A stretch of 64,000 bases of DNA, from assembly GCA_958415665.1 (NCBI GenBank), contig CATYZK010000004.1, positions 33,189 to 97,188 on the forward strand, read 5' to 3'. This document shows, piece after piece, positions 33,859 to 43,012 of the stretch; the first letter of the stretch is position 1; every line of letters starts with the position of its first letter. The position numbers and the translations under genes are program-made. The notes under the pieces are model-generated. The model made no database searches. It saw only the letters and a program-made list of their open reading frames with translations, and was not told the DNA's origin. The DNA comes from an uncultured Collinsella sp. (GTDB lineage: Bacteria; Actinomycetota; Coriobacteriia; Coriobacteriales; Coriobacteriaceae).

Positions 33859-34788
33859 CTAAGCAGCGAGATCGGATGCGTCCTCGTAGGACGCCATAGG
33901 ACGGGTAGCGCCCGCGACCGTGGTCACCAGATCGCGAACGCGGGAGAACGTGGCAGTGACCACCTCGTTGGCACGGCTGTAGTCAACATCGCGCTCGTAG
34001 AGCGAAACGAGCGCACGGCCCATGCCATAGGTGCCCGCGGCAGCAGTAAGCGCCTTGACGGCAAACCCAATATGTGGCGTCTGCTTGACGAGCGCACGGG
34101 TGACCGCGCGGATCACAAGGCCGCCAGCAAGCACGCCCGCGACCTCGTAGCCGCGCTCAGGCTTAATGCCGCGTCCAAAGACGGCAGCGAGCTCAAAGAG
34201 CATGCCCACCTGCGCCAACGCCATAACGGGATAATCGGCGCCCGGCAAAAACACCAGCGCACCGGTCGCCATATTGGTGAGCGCGCACGAGGTGATGATA
34301 CGATTGGCCGCCGCGATGCGCATGAAGGCAAAGTTCGCCGCAAAGGCCGTTTCCTTTTCGGTGCGATCGAGAATCCAGCGGGCAAGCGTCTCGAGCAGAT
34401 ACGTCTTATCGGTTGCCGCTACCACGCCGAGCATAGGCGTGGACTCCTCGATAAACGGCACCTCCACAGCAGACTCGGCAAGCACGCACACGGGCGCGCC
34501 GGCGATCACGAGCTCCTGCACGGCACTCTCCAAGCGGTCGGAGCCGCACGAGAGCACCAGCACCACATCGGTATCGGTCTTTGGAGCAATTCGCTCCTCC
34601 CCCAGACGCTCGACGCGCACAATGCCCGAGGTCGTCTGCGGCACAAAGGCGTCACGCACTGTCTCGGCCAGAAAGCGCGAGGCGGACGAATCCAGATAGA
34701 CCGAGACGCGCACCGGCGTATCGGAATCCTTCTTAACGGACGCGCCCATCTTAAAAGCGCGGGTCAGCTTATCTACGGGAATTTTCAT
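33859..34788 (-). CDS. Putative membrane-associated protein, DUF697-like C-terminal half
   Basis: I do not recognise this gene with certainty. The first ~130 residues look soluble and partly nucleotide-fold-like (TDVVLVLSCGSDRL, then VIAGAPVCVLAE). Residues ~155-275 hold hydrophobic stretches (LTNMATGALVFLPGADYPVM, YEVAGVLAGGLVIRAV, HIGFAVKALTAAAGTYGMG) reminiscent of DUF697 membrane modules found next to GTPases. The ATG follows GGAGGGG eight bases upstream, 18 bases after the rodA stop, so it is probably co-transcribed with the rod-shape genes. Function is unknown. Confidence 0.6.
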   Translation of the reverse strand: MKIPVDKLTRAFKMGASVKKDSDTPVRVSVYLDSSASRFLAETVRDAFVPQTTSGIVRVERLGEERIAPKTDTDVVLVLSCGSDRLESAVQELVIAGAPVCVLAESAVEVPFIEESTPMLGVVAATDKTYLLETLARWILDRTEKETAFAANFAFMRIAAANRIITSCALTNMATGALVFLPGADYPVMALAQVGMLFELAAVFGRGIKPERGYEVAGVLAGGLVIRAVTRALVKQTPHIGFAVKALTAAAGTYGMGRALVSLYERDVDYSRANEVVTATFSRVRDLVTTVAGATRPMASYEDASDLAA

Positions 34789-34806
34789 AGCAAACCCCTC
34801 CAGCGG

Positions 34807-36033
34807 TTAAGCGGCGCCCGAACGATGCCGCCATATGGATTGTACGATACCCACCGTCAGCAGCTGAATCATCATCGAAGACGAACCGAAGCTAATAAAC
34901 GGTAGCGGAATACCGGTAATCGGCATCATGCCAATGCACATGCCGATGTTTTCGAAGGTCTGGAACGCCCACATGCCAACGATGCCCACACACGAAAGAC
35001 GCAAGAACAGCGACTCACACTTAAAGGCGACGCGAATCGTCGAAAAGATCAGCAGCATGTAGAGGCACAGGAGCAAAAAGGACCCACAGAAGCCGAAGGT
35101 CTCGGAGAGGAAAGCGAAGACGAAGTCGGTGTGGAACTCAGGCAGAAAGCCGCCGGCCGACTGCGTCGCATGGCCCAAGCCCTTACCAAAGAAGCCGCCC
35201 GAGCCAACGGCGATAAGCGACTGCTGCAGGTTGTAGGCATCGTCCGAATCGGCATTATCGGGGTCGATAAAGACCGTCAGACGGTTCATCTGATACTGCT
35301 TGATGAGCACATCGTGGCCGAGCAACGAATCAAAGACCGAATCGAGCGCCAGGACGAGGGCCACCAGGCCCACGAGCAGGGCCAGGGTCGACAGCACCCA
35401 TTCGCGGCGTGCACCGCTCATGCAGATGACGATGGCGCCCGAAACCAGCACGACCAGGCCCGAGCCCAGGTCGCCCATGGCAACGACGGCCAAAAACGGA
35501 ATGGACAGCATGCCGCAGAGCTTGACGTAATCGCGAACGGTATCGATGCGGCCGTTATACTGCGAGCCAAGCGTGGCAATAAAGAAGATGGTGATGAGCT
35601 TGGCAAGCTCAACCGGCTGGAATGTCAAGCCGATACCGGGAATCTTGATCCAGCCCGTCATGCCCAGACCGCCAGTATAGGACAGACCCGGAATCTTGGG
35701 CGAGAAGATCACGATCAGGTCGATGACGAGCAACGCCGTCGAGAAATTGGAAATACCGCGCAGGTCGGTACGCCAGACCAGCACCGCCAGCACCGCCCCG
35801 ATACCAATTCCCAGCAGATGGCGTGAGAACGAAGCATCGGCCTTAAACTGCGAAGCCGACCAGATAATGATGGCACCGTAGGCGACGAGCGCCACTGTAG
35901 CCACGAGCACACCGATATGCACCTTTTGGCGAAACGTGCCGCGCGAGGCCGAAAGCTGCTTGTTGACGCGGTCCAGGCTGCTGCGGGAGCCGGTCTTGGT
36001 TGAGCGGAACAGATCCGCCGGCGAAAAATCCAT
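34807..36033 (-). CDS. rodA: RodA-type SEDS peptidoglycan polymerase
   Basis: Polytopic glycosyltransferase that polymerises lipid II with its partner PBP2 during elongation. The 408 residues include ~10 hydrophobic segments after a basic ~35-residue cytoplasmic N-terminus. SEDS motifs are GMTGWIKIPGIGLTFQPVEL, AVVAMGDLGSGLVVL, FGKGLGHATQSAGGFLPEFH with HTDFVFA, and the C-terminal GIPLPFISFGSSSM. The ATG has AGGAGG upstream. It directly follows the PBP2 gene, as expected for a functional pair. Confidence 0.96.
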   Translation of the reverse strand: MDFSPADLFRSTKTGSRSSLDRVNKQLSASRGTFRQKVHIGVLVATVALVAYGAIIIWSASQFKADASFSRHLLGIGIGAVLAVLVWRTDLRGISNFSTALLVIDLIVIFSPKIPGLSYTGGLGMTGWIKIPGIGLTFQPVELAKLITIFFIATLGSQYNGRIDTVRDYVKLCGMLSIPFLAVVAMGDLGSGLVVLVSGAIVICMSGARREWVLSTLALLVGLVALVLALDSVFDSLLGHDVLIKQYQMNRLTVFIDPDNADSDDAYNLQQSLIAVGSGGFFGKGLGHATQSAGGFLPEFHTDFVFAFLSETFGFCGSFLLLCLYMLLIFSTIRVAFKCESLFLRLSCVGIVGMWAFQTFENIGMCIGMMPITGIPLPFISFGSSSMMIQLLTVGIVQSIWRHRSGAA

Positions 36034-36042
36034 CGCAACCTC

Positions 36043-38112
36043 CTATCGAACCGAAGAATCGCCCGAAGCCGAAGAGGTATCGGGCTCGTCATAAATCACG
36101 CCGAGCACGTCACGCACGACATGCATTGCGGTATCAGAGCCACCGCCGCCCTGCTCCAGGACAGTAGCGATGACATACTTGGGGTCATCGGCCGGAGCAT
36201 AGGCGCAGAACCATGCGTATTCGTCCTCGCCGCTTTTCTCGCCCGTGCCCGACTTACCGTATACCTGCGGCGTCAGGGTGCCAAAGTGAGCCGCTAGGGA
36301 CGTCGATGCCGTGTATATCACGTCGTGCATGCCATTGCGAACAAGAGTCAAATCCGAATCGCTGTTGATCTTGGCCTCCAGGCGCTTCTTCTTGCCCTTA
36401 CCGTTGTACTTATAGGCATCGCCGTCGCCATCGCGCGACACGGCAGACAAAAACACGTGCGGCACGTACTGTTTGCCACCGTTGGCAAGGCCCATGTAGG
36501 CGCATGCCATCTGCAGGGGCGTCACCAGGATGTCGCCCTGGCCGATGGCAATGTTGGTCATATCGCCGGCATTCCACTTGCGGTCCTCGGCAGAGGCGTC
36601 GGTGAAGTACGACTCCTTCCACTCGGCATCGGGAATACGGCCCGCGCCCTCACTCGGCAGATCGATACCGCAGGTCTTGCCTAGGCCCCAGCGACGAAAG
36701 ACCTCCTGCAGGCCCTCGGGATGTTGCTCGTCATAAAAGAACGCCTTGCCCATGTCGTAGAAGACGGGGTCGCACGAGTTGGCGATACCCGACTGCAGCG
36801 TCATGGTGCCGTGGCCGGAATGCAGCCAGCAGTACTTGCCCCACGACTTGCCCAGACCCGTCCAATAACCCGTGCAGTTGGTCGTCTGCCCCGACGTGTA
36901 GGTTCCAAACTCAAGACCGGCCAGTGCCGAGAGCGGCTTGATGGTCGAGGCCGACATGTACTGTCCGCTAATGGCGCGGTTGAGCAGCGGGTGCGAACCC
37001 TTGTCATCATTGAGCTCGGTCCACACGTCATTTGAGACGCCGCCGATGAAGACGGAAGGATCGAACTTGGGCTGGCTCGCCATGCCCAGGATCTCGCCAT
37101 TGTTGGGATCGAGACACACTACAGCGCCGTTGCCGGCATTGCTGTAGCCAGTGGTCTTGGCAAGCTCGATAGCGCTCGCCAGCGCCGTCTCGCAGGCCTG
37201 CTGGATCTTAAGGTCGAGCGTGAGCTTAATGTCGGAGCCGGCCTTCGCGGGCACGGCGCCGGCCTGACCGGTCACGTTGCCCGAGGCATCGACCTTGACG
37301 GTCTGCTCGCCACGAATACCCTGCAGCAGGTTTTCGTAGTAGCTCTCAACGCCCGCCTGCCCCACGATATCGCCCGACTGGTACGTAATCTTGCCAGCAG
37401 AAGCATCATCATCGCCAGAGGTTTTCTTATTCTGGGCCTCGAGCTGCTCGGAGGTAATGGTGCCGGTATAGCCCAAGATGTGACAGGCCGTCTCGCCGTA
37501 CGGATACTGGCGCTCGGTACGCTCGGCAATCTTGACGCCCGGGAACTCGCCGGCGTGCTCCTTGATATAGGCAACCGTGGAGCGACGGACGTCTGTCGCG
37601 ATGGTATGCAGGCTCTGGGCGCCCTCGGAATTGTCCTGGATATTGCGCAGCACAGCCACGTAGGGCATACCGAGCACGTTGGCAAGATGACGAACCAGAA
37701 CCTCATCCTCGGCAAGGTCGCGGTAGGCCACGACAGCAAGTGAGGGACGGTTCTGGACAAGCGCCACGCCATTGCGGTCGAGGATGCGGCCGCGCACAGC
37801 GGGTGTGGTAACGGTGCGCGTCTGATTACTATTAGCCTGCTTCTCGTAATAGCCCGACGAGACCATCTGCATGCCCCACAGCTTGACGGCAAGCGCCGCG
37901 AACATCGCGCCCACACCCGTAGTGAGGATGGAAAAGCGGCCCTTAAAGGCGGTCGCCGCGGTATTGCCCTCGCCCTCGGTGGCGCGCGGGGCCGTTCCAT
38001 GCTGCGTATCGTAGGTAAAACGGGAATCGCCGCGACGCATGATGACCAGCGCGACCACGATGGCCACAACCAACACGATACCGGCGATAATAACCGTCAT
38101 CTGGGAAGACAT
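36043..38112 (-). CDS. mrdA: Penicillin-binding protein 2 (elongation transpeptidase)
   Basis: Class B PBP that cross-links peptidoglycan made by RodA. Besides a signal-anchor at the extreme N-terminus (residues ~5-25), a second hydrophobic segment lies around residues 57-73 (FSILTTGVGAMFAALAVKLW). This unusual two-helix start has an Arg/Glu-rich linker between. The pedestal region (RGRILDRNGVALVQNRPSLA) is followed by the transpeptidase domain. There the SxxK is in GQYMSASTIKPLSALAG, the SxN in GIANSCDPVFYDMG and KSGTGEKSGE is the KTG-type box. It is 689 residues and lies upstream of rodA. Confidence 0.95.
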   Translation of the reverse strand: MSSQMTVIIAGIVLVVAIVVALVIMRRGDSRFTYDTQHGTAPRATEGEGNTAATAFKGRFSILTTGVGAMFAALAVKLWGMQMVSSGYYEKQANSNQTRTVTTPAVRGRILDRNGVALVQNRPSLAVVAYRDLAEDEVLVRHLANVLGMPYVAVLRNIQDNSEGAQSLHTIATDVRRSTVAYIKEHAGEFPGVKIAERTERQYPYGETACHILGYTGTITSEQLEAQNKKTSGDDDASAGKITYQSGDIVGQAGVESYYENLLQGIRGEQTVKVDASGNVTGQAGAVPAKAGSDIKLTLDLKIQQACETALASAIELAKTTGYSNAGNGAVVCLDPNNGEILGMASQPKFDPSVFIGGVSNDVWTELNDDKGSHPLLNRAISGQYMSASTIKPLSALAGLEFGTYTSGQTTNCTGYWTGLGKSWGKYCWLHSGHGTMTLQSGIANSCDPVFYDMGKAFFYDEQHPEGLQEVFRRWGLGKTCGIDLPSEGAGRIPDAEWKESYFTDASAEDRKWNAGDMTNIAIGQGDILVTPLQMACAYMGLANGGKQYVPHVFLSAVSRDGDGDAYKYNGKGKKKRLEAKINSDSDLTLVRNGMHDVIYTASTSLAAHFGTLTPQVYGKSGTGEKSGEDEYAWFCAYAPADDPKYVIATVLEQGGGGSDTAMHVVRDVLGVIYDEPDTSSASGDSSVR

Positions 38113-38125
38113 CTACGGGCCTCCC

Positions 38126-38692
38126 CTATTTGAGCTTACGGGTCTTGGGCTTAAAGCGCATGCCCGTCTGGCGTCCGCCACGTGCGGAGAATCCATAACC
38201 GGACTGCGGCACGACGCCGGACATCAAAAACGGAATGGCAACCAGACCCGTCAGGATCGAAGACGGCAGCGCATGGCCGAAGATCGCAACGACAAAGCTC
38301 GTCTCCAAACCCATAAACAGCAAGATGATGCTGTAGATCACATTTATGACGAGCGCGAAGGCGCCCACGGTGATGCCGCGCGCACTCGGGGTACCGCCCG
38401 TCTGACCGGCGGCGCTATGCACCAGGGCAAAAGAACCCACGGTCAGCAGGAGCGACATAACGCCCACCGGCACGGCAGCGGAAAGGTCATAGAACAAGCC
38501 GCTGCAAAAACCGCACACGACGGCACGGTTCGGGTCGCCCGAGAACACGCTTAGGCACACCAAGATAATCATAAAGTTGACGCGACCGCCCGCAATGGAG
38601 ATCTGCGGTGCCAGGCCTGCCTGCAGCAGCACGCACACGATGGCGGCGATTACAAACGTGCGGGAGCTCATCCCCTGCTCGTGTAGATCCAT
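38126..38692 (-). CDS. mreD: Rod shape-determining protein MreD
   Basis: Small polytopic membrane protein of the elongasome. The ~188 residues have five or so hydrophobic segments (TFVIAAIVCVLLQAGLAP, NFMIILVCLSVF, ITVGAFALVINVIYSIILLF). The C-terminus is very basic. The second ATG (38690-38692) is preferred because AGGGGG is seven bases upstream; the first ATG abuts it. It is identified mainly by hydrophobicity, size and position after mreC. Confidence 0.88.
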   Translation of the reverse strand: MDLHEQGMSSRTFVIAAIVCVLLQAGLAPQISIAGGRVNFMIILVCLSVFSGDPNRAVVCGFCSGLFYDLSAAVPVGVMSLLLTVGSFALVHSAAGQTGGTPSARGITVGAFALVINVIYSIILLFMGLETSFVVAIFGHALPSSILTGLVAIPFLMSGVVPQSGYGFSARGGRQTGMRFKPKTRKLK

Positions 38693-38703
38693 GGACATGC
38701 CCC

Positions 38704-39702
38704 CTATTCGCTCGAGCCGGAATCGGTCGTCTCAGACGTGTCGGAACTGTCATCCGAGCTCTCGTCCTTCGTCTTGGTCGCAGCATCGCGCGACGTTCCC
38801 TGCGGCGTGCTATTAGCGGTGTTCACGTCCTCATCCGAGGCCGACTGTTCGTCGGTCAGCGAGGTGATGACCAGCACTTCCTCGTTGTTCTCGGCCGTGG
38901 TCTGAGCGCGCACCACAATGGTGTAGTACACGTCGTTTGCCGATTTCTCAACCGACGAGACGGTGCCGAGCGGAAGGCCCTTGGGGAACACACCGCCAAT
39001 GCCCGAGGTCACGATGATGTCGCCAACCTTAACGTCGGAATCGACGCTCACATACTCAAGACGCAGCGTGCCGTCAGCCTGACCCTGCAGCATGCCCTGG
39101 GCGCGCGTATCCTGCACCATGGCGGACACGCCCGAGTTCTCATCGCCAATCAGGCGCACGGTGGACGTCTTGGCCGAGACTTCGATGATCTGGCCTATGA
39201 CACCGGCAGAACTCGTCACAGGCATGTTAATGGTAAGCCCGTCGGCAGAACCCTTATCGATGGTAACGGTCGAGGTCCAGGCATCGCCCGAAGCGCCGAC
39301 GATACGAGCTGCAGTGGACTTGAGGTTGTAGGTCGACTGCAGACCGACCAGACCCTCCAGTCGCTCGGCGGTCTTTTGAGCCTCGGAGAGCTCGGCGACC
39401 TTAGAGGTCAGTTCCTCGTTTTGCTTCTTAAGCTCGTCAAGCGTGTCCTGTGACGCCGTAAGGTTAGAGAACACGTTACCGATCGCATTGAAGGGAGCCG
39501 CCACAGCCGAGCCCAGAAAACGCACCGGCGAGGTAATCGTCGTCACGCCCGAACGAACGGCATGAATCGGCCCCGTCTCGCCCTCACGAATATAAAACGT
39601 GAGCAGCAACACCGAAATCAGGCTGAAAACAATCAACGGGCGCATACCCGTTGATTGTCGCTTGGTATTCAGATTTGTGGAGAAACCCGAAGATCGTGCC
39701 AA
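38704..39702 (-). CDS. mreC: Rod shape-determining protein MreC
   Basis: Bitopic scaffold linking MreB to the PBP2/RodA complex. A cytoplasmic N-terminus of ~20 residues is followed by a membrane helix (PLIVFSLISVLLLTFYI). A coiled coil spans ~85-120 (TLDELKKQNEELTSKVAELS), and then come the beta domains (GDIIVTSGIGGVFPKGLPLG). The C-terminal ~65 residues are a disordered Ser/Thr/Asp/Glu tail, longer than usual. The start is TTG at 39700-39702, with AAGGTGG upstream. Confidence 0.93.
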   Translation of the reverse strand: MARSSGFSTNLNTKRQSTGMRPLIVFSLISVLLLTFYIREGETGPIHAVRSGVTTITSPVRFLGSAVAAPFNAIGNVFSNLTASQDTLDELKKQNEELTSKVAELSEAQKTAERLEGLVGLQSTYNLKSTAARIVGASGDAWTSTVTIDKGSADGLTINMPVTSSAGVIGQIIEVSAKTSTVRLIGDENSGVSAMVQDTRAQGMLQGQADGTLRLEYVSVDSDVKVGDIIVTSGIGGVFPKGLPLGTVSSVEKSANDVYYTIVVRAQTTAENNEEVLVITSLTDEQSASDEDVNTANSTPQGTSRDAATKTKDESSDDSSDTSETTDSGSSE

Positions 39703-39723
39703 ATGGAATCCACCTTTTGGAAA

Positions 39724-40767
39724 TTAAGCATTGGTCTGGACGAAGCCGCCATCAAACGCATTGGCCTCGAGCACGCGGGCACAGCCGTTAACAACGTTAT
39801 CGAGCGCCGTGGGGCTGACGTTGACCGAAACGCCGGTCTCATCGCGCAGGCGCACGTCGAGACCGCGCAGCAGCGCGCCGCCACCAGTCAGCAAAATGCC
39901 GTAGTACATAAGGTCCGAGGCAAGATCGGGAGGCGTAGCGTCGAGTGCGTCCTTGACGGCCTTGGCCATCTCGTCGAGCGGCTTGTTGAGCGCGCGACGA
40001 ATCTCCTCGCTCTCGATGCGCACGGTCTTGGGCAGACCGGTGATCACGTCGCGGCCGTTGACCTCGACGTCGAGCTCGTCCTTGAGCGGCACGGCGGAGC
40101 CGACCTTGATCTTGATGTCCTCTGCCGTACGCTCGCCGATGGCCAGGTTGTAGGCATCACGAACGTGCGTAAGGATGGCCTGATCGAACTCGTCGCCGGC
40201 AATACGAATGGACTGCGAGACGACGATGCCGCCCATAGCGATAACGGCAACCTCGGTGGTACCGCCACCGATGTCGATGACCATGGAACCGGTAGGTTCC
40301 TCGACGGGCAGGTCGGCGCCGATAGCGGCGGCCATAGGCTCTTCGATCAGATAGGCCTGGCGGGCACCGGCCTGGATCGTAGCCTCAAAGACAGCGCGCT
40401 TCTCGACCGACGTGACACCGGAGGGAACGCAGACGACAACACGCGGACGCGGAGTCCACGGATAGCGCTTCTCGGACGCCTTGTCGATAAAGTAGCGAAG
40501 CATGGCCTCGGTAACATCGAAGTCGGCGATGACGCCGTCCTTCAGGGGACGAACGGCCACGATGTTGCCGGGCGTACGGCCGAGCATGCGCTTTGCCTCG
40601 ATACCGACCGCCAGGATGCGCTCGTCGTTCTTGTCGATGGCGACAACAGAGGGCTCGCGAATGACGATGCCCTTGCCGCGCACGGAGACAAGCGTATTTG
40701 CGGTACCGAGGTCGATGGCAAGATCGCCCGCATAGCTACCGAAGAACATATCCATCAAAGAAAACAA
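39724..40767 (-). CDS. mreB: Rod shape-determining protein MreB
   Basis: Bacterial actin that organises lateral wall synthesis. It has the actin ATPase signatures LAIDLGTANTLVSVRGKG, VPSGVTSVEKRAVFEA, GSMVIDIGGGTTEVAVIAMG, PKTVRIESEEIRRALNKP and ILLTGGGALLRGLD. The product has ~347 residues. The likely start is TTG at 40765-40767, five bases after AGGAG; an ATG four codons later is too far from that site. The order mreB-mreC-mreD-mrdA-rodA indicates a rod-shaped cell. Confidence 0.97.
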   Translation of the reverse strand: MFSLMDMFFGSYAGDLAIDLGTANTLVSVRGKGIVIREPSVVAIDKNDERILAVGIEAKRMLGRTPGNIVAVRPLKDGVIADFDVTEAMLRYFIDKASEKRYPWTPRPRVVVCVPSGVTSVEKRAVFEATIQAGARQAYLIEEPMAAAIGADLPVEEPTGSMVIDIGGGTTEVAVIAMGGIVVSQSIRIAGDEFDQAILTHVRDAYNLAIGERTAEDIKIKVGSAVPLKDELDVEVNGRDVITGLPKTVRIESEEIRRALNKPLDEMAKAVKDALDATPPDLASDLMYYGILLTGGGALLRGLDVRLRDETGVSVNVSPTALDNVVNGCARVLEANAFDGGFVQTNA

Positions 40768-40827
40768 CGCAACTCCTGATGTGTTGGATGATTGCTGGAA
40801 AACTACTAGCTCATCATACTAGCGCAA

Positions 40828-40860
40828 GCCCGGCACCTCACTTGCGGTGAAGCGCCGGGC
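40828..40860 (-). terminator. GC-rich hairpin between TPR gene and mreB, weak terminator
   Basis: The outer stem GCCCGGC/GCCGGGC (40828-40834, 40854-40860) encloses an inner CACC/GGTG. It lies 23 bases beyond the TPR-gene stop. No clear U-tract follows on the minus strand, so termination is uncertain. Confidence 0.4.
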
Positions 40861-40882
40861 AAAGCTAAATCCCATAAGGTCA

Positions 40883-42187
40883 CTACTGGTTGTCAGCAGC
40901 CGAGAAATCCATATCAAGCGAAGAAACGGCCCAGCCGATATGGTTGTCGGAGCGCACGAATTTGACAGTGTACTCCTGCTCGCCGCCCTTGGACAGCGAT
41001 GCCTTCACCTTGGCGGTCGTCTCGGTCATGGACTGATCCATGCCCTCGACGGACACGGTGGCACCCTGCGGAATCGAGGAGATGATCATAGACTTGGCGT
41101 CCTCGGACAGGTTCGAGGCCAGGCAAGACTCGGCCTTTGCGGTGTCACCGTCGCCGGCAGCCTGGAACAGATCGGTAACGACAGACTCCTGAGACGGGAA
41201 GCCAAAGCCGCGCGTGTAGGCAAAGCCCAGACCGCCCGCGGCGATCAAAATGAGCAGAAGCAGCACGATGAAGACTTTGAGACCCGTGTGGCGATGGCGA
41301 CGACGGACCTTGGCCTGCTTACGATCCTGACGGTCCTGCTGGACCATCTCTGACTCGGACAGCGTAAAGAAGCCGGTGTCCGAGGGATCGGGCATAAACT
41401 GACCGGTCGCGCCCGTAGGATCGAGCGGATCGACGGCAGGAGCGTCCATCGCGGGCGCCGGAGCCGTGGCCATAGCCGTCTGGGCAGACAGCGCGGCAAG
41501 CGAATCGTGCACGCGGGCAAGCTCATCGGCCTGCTCGGAGGTGAGCTGGTAGATGCCATCGGCAGTAGCGGCGTTAAAGGCATCGAGTGCGTCGGAGGGA
41601 CGGCCGGCGGCAGAAAGCGCCTGACCCATGCCGGCGTTGAGCGCACGCGTGTCGTCGCGGGGGCCGGCAAAGTCGATAGCCGTGCGGTAGGTCTCCACGG
41701 CATCCGCCGGACGGCCGAGCTTAATAAAGCAACGGCCGAGCTCGCCGAGCGCGGCGGCGGGAGCCGGATTGGCGCCGTCGATAGCGGCCTGACGGAAGGC
41801 GGTGCCGGCGTTGGCATAATCGCCCGCTTGGAACAGCGCGTTGCCCAAGCCCAGATAGGCCTTGAACGGCGTGGCATAGGAAGCGTCCTGCGTTGCAGCG
41901 GAAAACGCCTGGGCGGCCGTGGTGTAGTCACCCACCGCCGCGAGCGCCTTGCCGCGATTGGTGAGCAGGGCGCCGCGCTTGCCATAGGTACCGTCGTTGA
42001 GGGCAGCAGCGTAGGCCTCGGCGGCCTCGGCATACATGCCGAGGTGCATCAGGGCGTTACCGCGAAGATGGTCGGCCTCGCCCATAATCTCATCGGGGGT
42101 CTTTGCCGCCGAGAGCATCTGGGCGGCAGCGGAAAAATCACCCGCGCGGTAAGCCGCGCGACCCTGTTGAATCAGCTGGCTATTCAA
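40883..42187 (-). CDS. TPR-repeat, single-pass membrane protein
   Basis: No precise function is assigned. Residues ~1-215 are tandem TPR-like helices (RGNALMHLGMYAEAAEAYAA, LGLGNALFQAGDYANAGTAF, LGRCFIKLGRPADAVETYR). A Pro/Ala-rich linker, a basic stretch (RKQAKVRRRHRHTG) and one membrane helix (LKVFIVLLLLILIAAGGLGF) follow. The external ~100-residue domain resembles the small fold often found after such helices. The start is TTG at 42185-42187 with AAAGGGG upstream. It lies between a cyclophilin gene and mreB. The architecture (cytosolic TPR, one helix, external domain) suggests a scaffold at the envelope. Confidence 0.8.
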   Translation of the reverse strand: MNSQLIQQGRAAYRAGDFSAAAQMLSAAKTPDEIMGEADHLRGNALMHLGMYAEAAEAYAAALNDGTYGKRGALLTNRGKALAAVGDYTTAAQAFSAATQDASYATPFKAYLGLGNALFQAGDYANAGTAFRQAAIDGANPAPAAALGELGRCFIKLGRPADAVETYRTAIDFAGPRDDTRALNAGMGQALSAAGRPSDALDAFNAATADGIYQLTSEQADELARVHDSLAALSAQTAMATAPAPAMDAPAVDPLDPTGATGQFMPDPSDTGFFTLSESEMVQQDRQDRKQAKVRRRHRHTGLKVFIVLLLLILIAAGGLGFAYTRGFGFPSQESVVTDLFQAAGDGDTAKAESCLASNLSEDAKSMIISSIPQGATVSVEGMDQSMTETTAKVKASLSKGGEQEYTVKFVRSDNHIGWAVSSLDMDFSAADNQ

Positions 42188-42198
42188 GGAAGTCCCCT

Positions 42199-42741
42199 TT
42201 ACTCGTGAACGATCTCGACGTGAACGATCTCATCGCCGGCACGCAGCTGCGAGATCACATCGAGGCCCTCGACCGTGGTGCCAAAGACGGTGTAACCGGA
42301 GTCAAGGTTATGCTGGGCGCCCAGGCAGAAGTAGAACTGAGAACCCGCGGAATCGGGATCCATGGAGCGAGCCATGGCAAGCGCGCCGTCAACATGGCTG
42401 TTGCGCGGATTGGTAGCAAACTCGCCCTTGATGCAATAGCCGGGGCCACCGGTACCGGGCATGCCGTCGGGGCCCTCAAGACCGGCAGCGACGTCGGCGC
42501 CGGACATGTCGCGGGTATTGGGGTCGCCGCCCTGGATAACAAAACCAGGCACATAGCGATGGAACTTAAGGCCATCATAGAAGCCCATCGTGGAAAGCTC
42601 GCAGAAGTTCGCGACATGAATGGGAGCGCCCTCGCCGTCAAACTTGACCTTGATGGTACCCTTCGACGTCTCGATTACGGCGCACTCGTCGCCGACAAGT
42701 TGATACTCGGGCGTGTAGAGCTCTTTCTTAAAACCAAACAT
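42199..42741 (-). CDS. Cyclophilin-type peptidyl-prolyl cis-trans isomerase
   Basis: Catalyses proline isomerisation in folding. The 180-residue cytoplasmic protein has no signal peptide. It carries IETSKGTIKVKFDGEGAPIH, MGFYDGLKFHRYVPGFVIQG (catalytic Arg in FHR), GSQFYFCLGAQHNLDSGYTV and FGTTVEGLDVI. An unusual glycine-rich insertion (GPDGMPGTGGPGYCIKGEF) is typical of the divergent loop in this subfamily. The ATG follows GGAAGGA. Two copies of its predicted promoter lie upstream in the tandem duplication. Confidence 0.94.
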   Translation of the reverse strand: MFGFKKELYTPEYQLVGDECAVIETSKGTIKVKFDGEGAPIHVANFCELSTMGFYDGLKFHRYVPGFVIQGGDPNTRDMSGADVAAGLEGPDGMPGTGGPGYCIKGEFATNPRNSHVDGALAMARSMDPDSAGSQFYFCLGAQHNLDSGYTVFGTTVEGLDVISQLRAGDEIVHVEIVHE

Positions 42742-42780
42742 GTGGTTCCTTCCTCGTGCGTTTAAAGCATATTTGTACGA

Positions 42781-42810
42781 ATTGTAGCAATAAGCACGGG
42801 CTTACATCAA
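42781..42810 (-). promoter_or_regulatory. Promoter for cyclophilin gene, proximal copy
   Basis: TTGATG (42805-42810) and TACAAT (42781-42786) are separated by 18 bases on the minus strand, ~40 bases before the cyclophilin start. Confidence 0.65.
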
Positions 42811-42944
42811 TTGCGCACGTAGGTTATGCCGACTATGGCGAACTAATTTTAGGAACGCTGCTGCGGCTTCCAGGAACCCACATTGGCATCGTACTGGTTC
42901 AGCGCGCTGTTGCCGCCCTGCGCGATGGGCGCCAGGATCTCGCA

Positions 42945-42974
42945 ATTGTAGCAATAAGCACGGGCTTACATCAA
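42945..42974 (-). promoter_or_regulatory. Promoter for cyclophilin gene, duplicated distal copy
   Basis: The same TTGATG-18-TACAAT arrangement is repeated 164 bases further upstream by the tandem duplication. Confidence 0.55.
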
Positions 42975-43012
42975 TTGCGCACGTAGGTTATGCCGACTAT
43001 GGCGAACTAATT

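Noticed and set aside
42780..42943. Separate small gene or pseudogene in the left copy of the tandem duplication
   Set aside because: It holds only the 3' end of the zinc-ribbon gene without a start; treated as part of the duplication.
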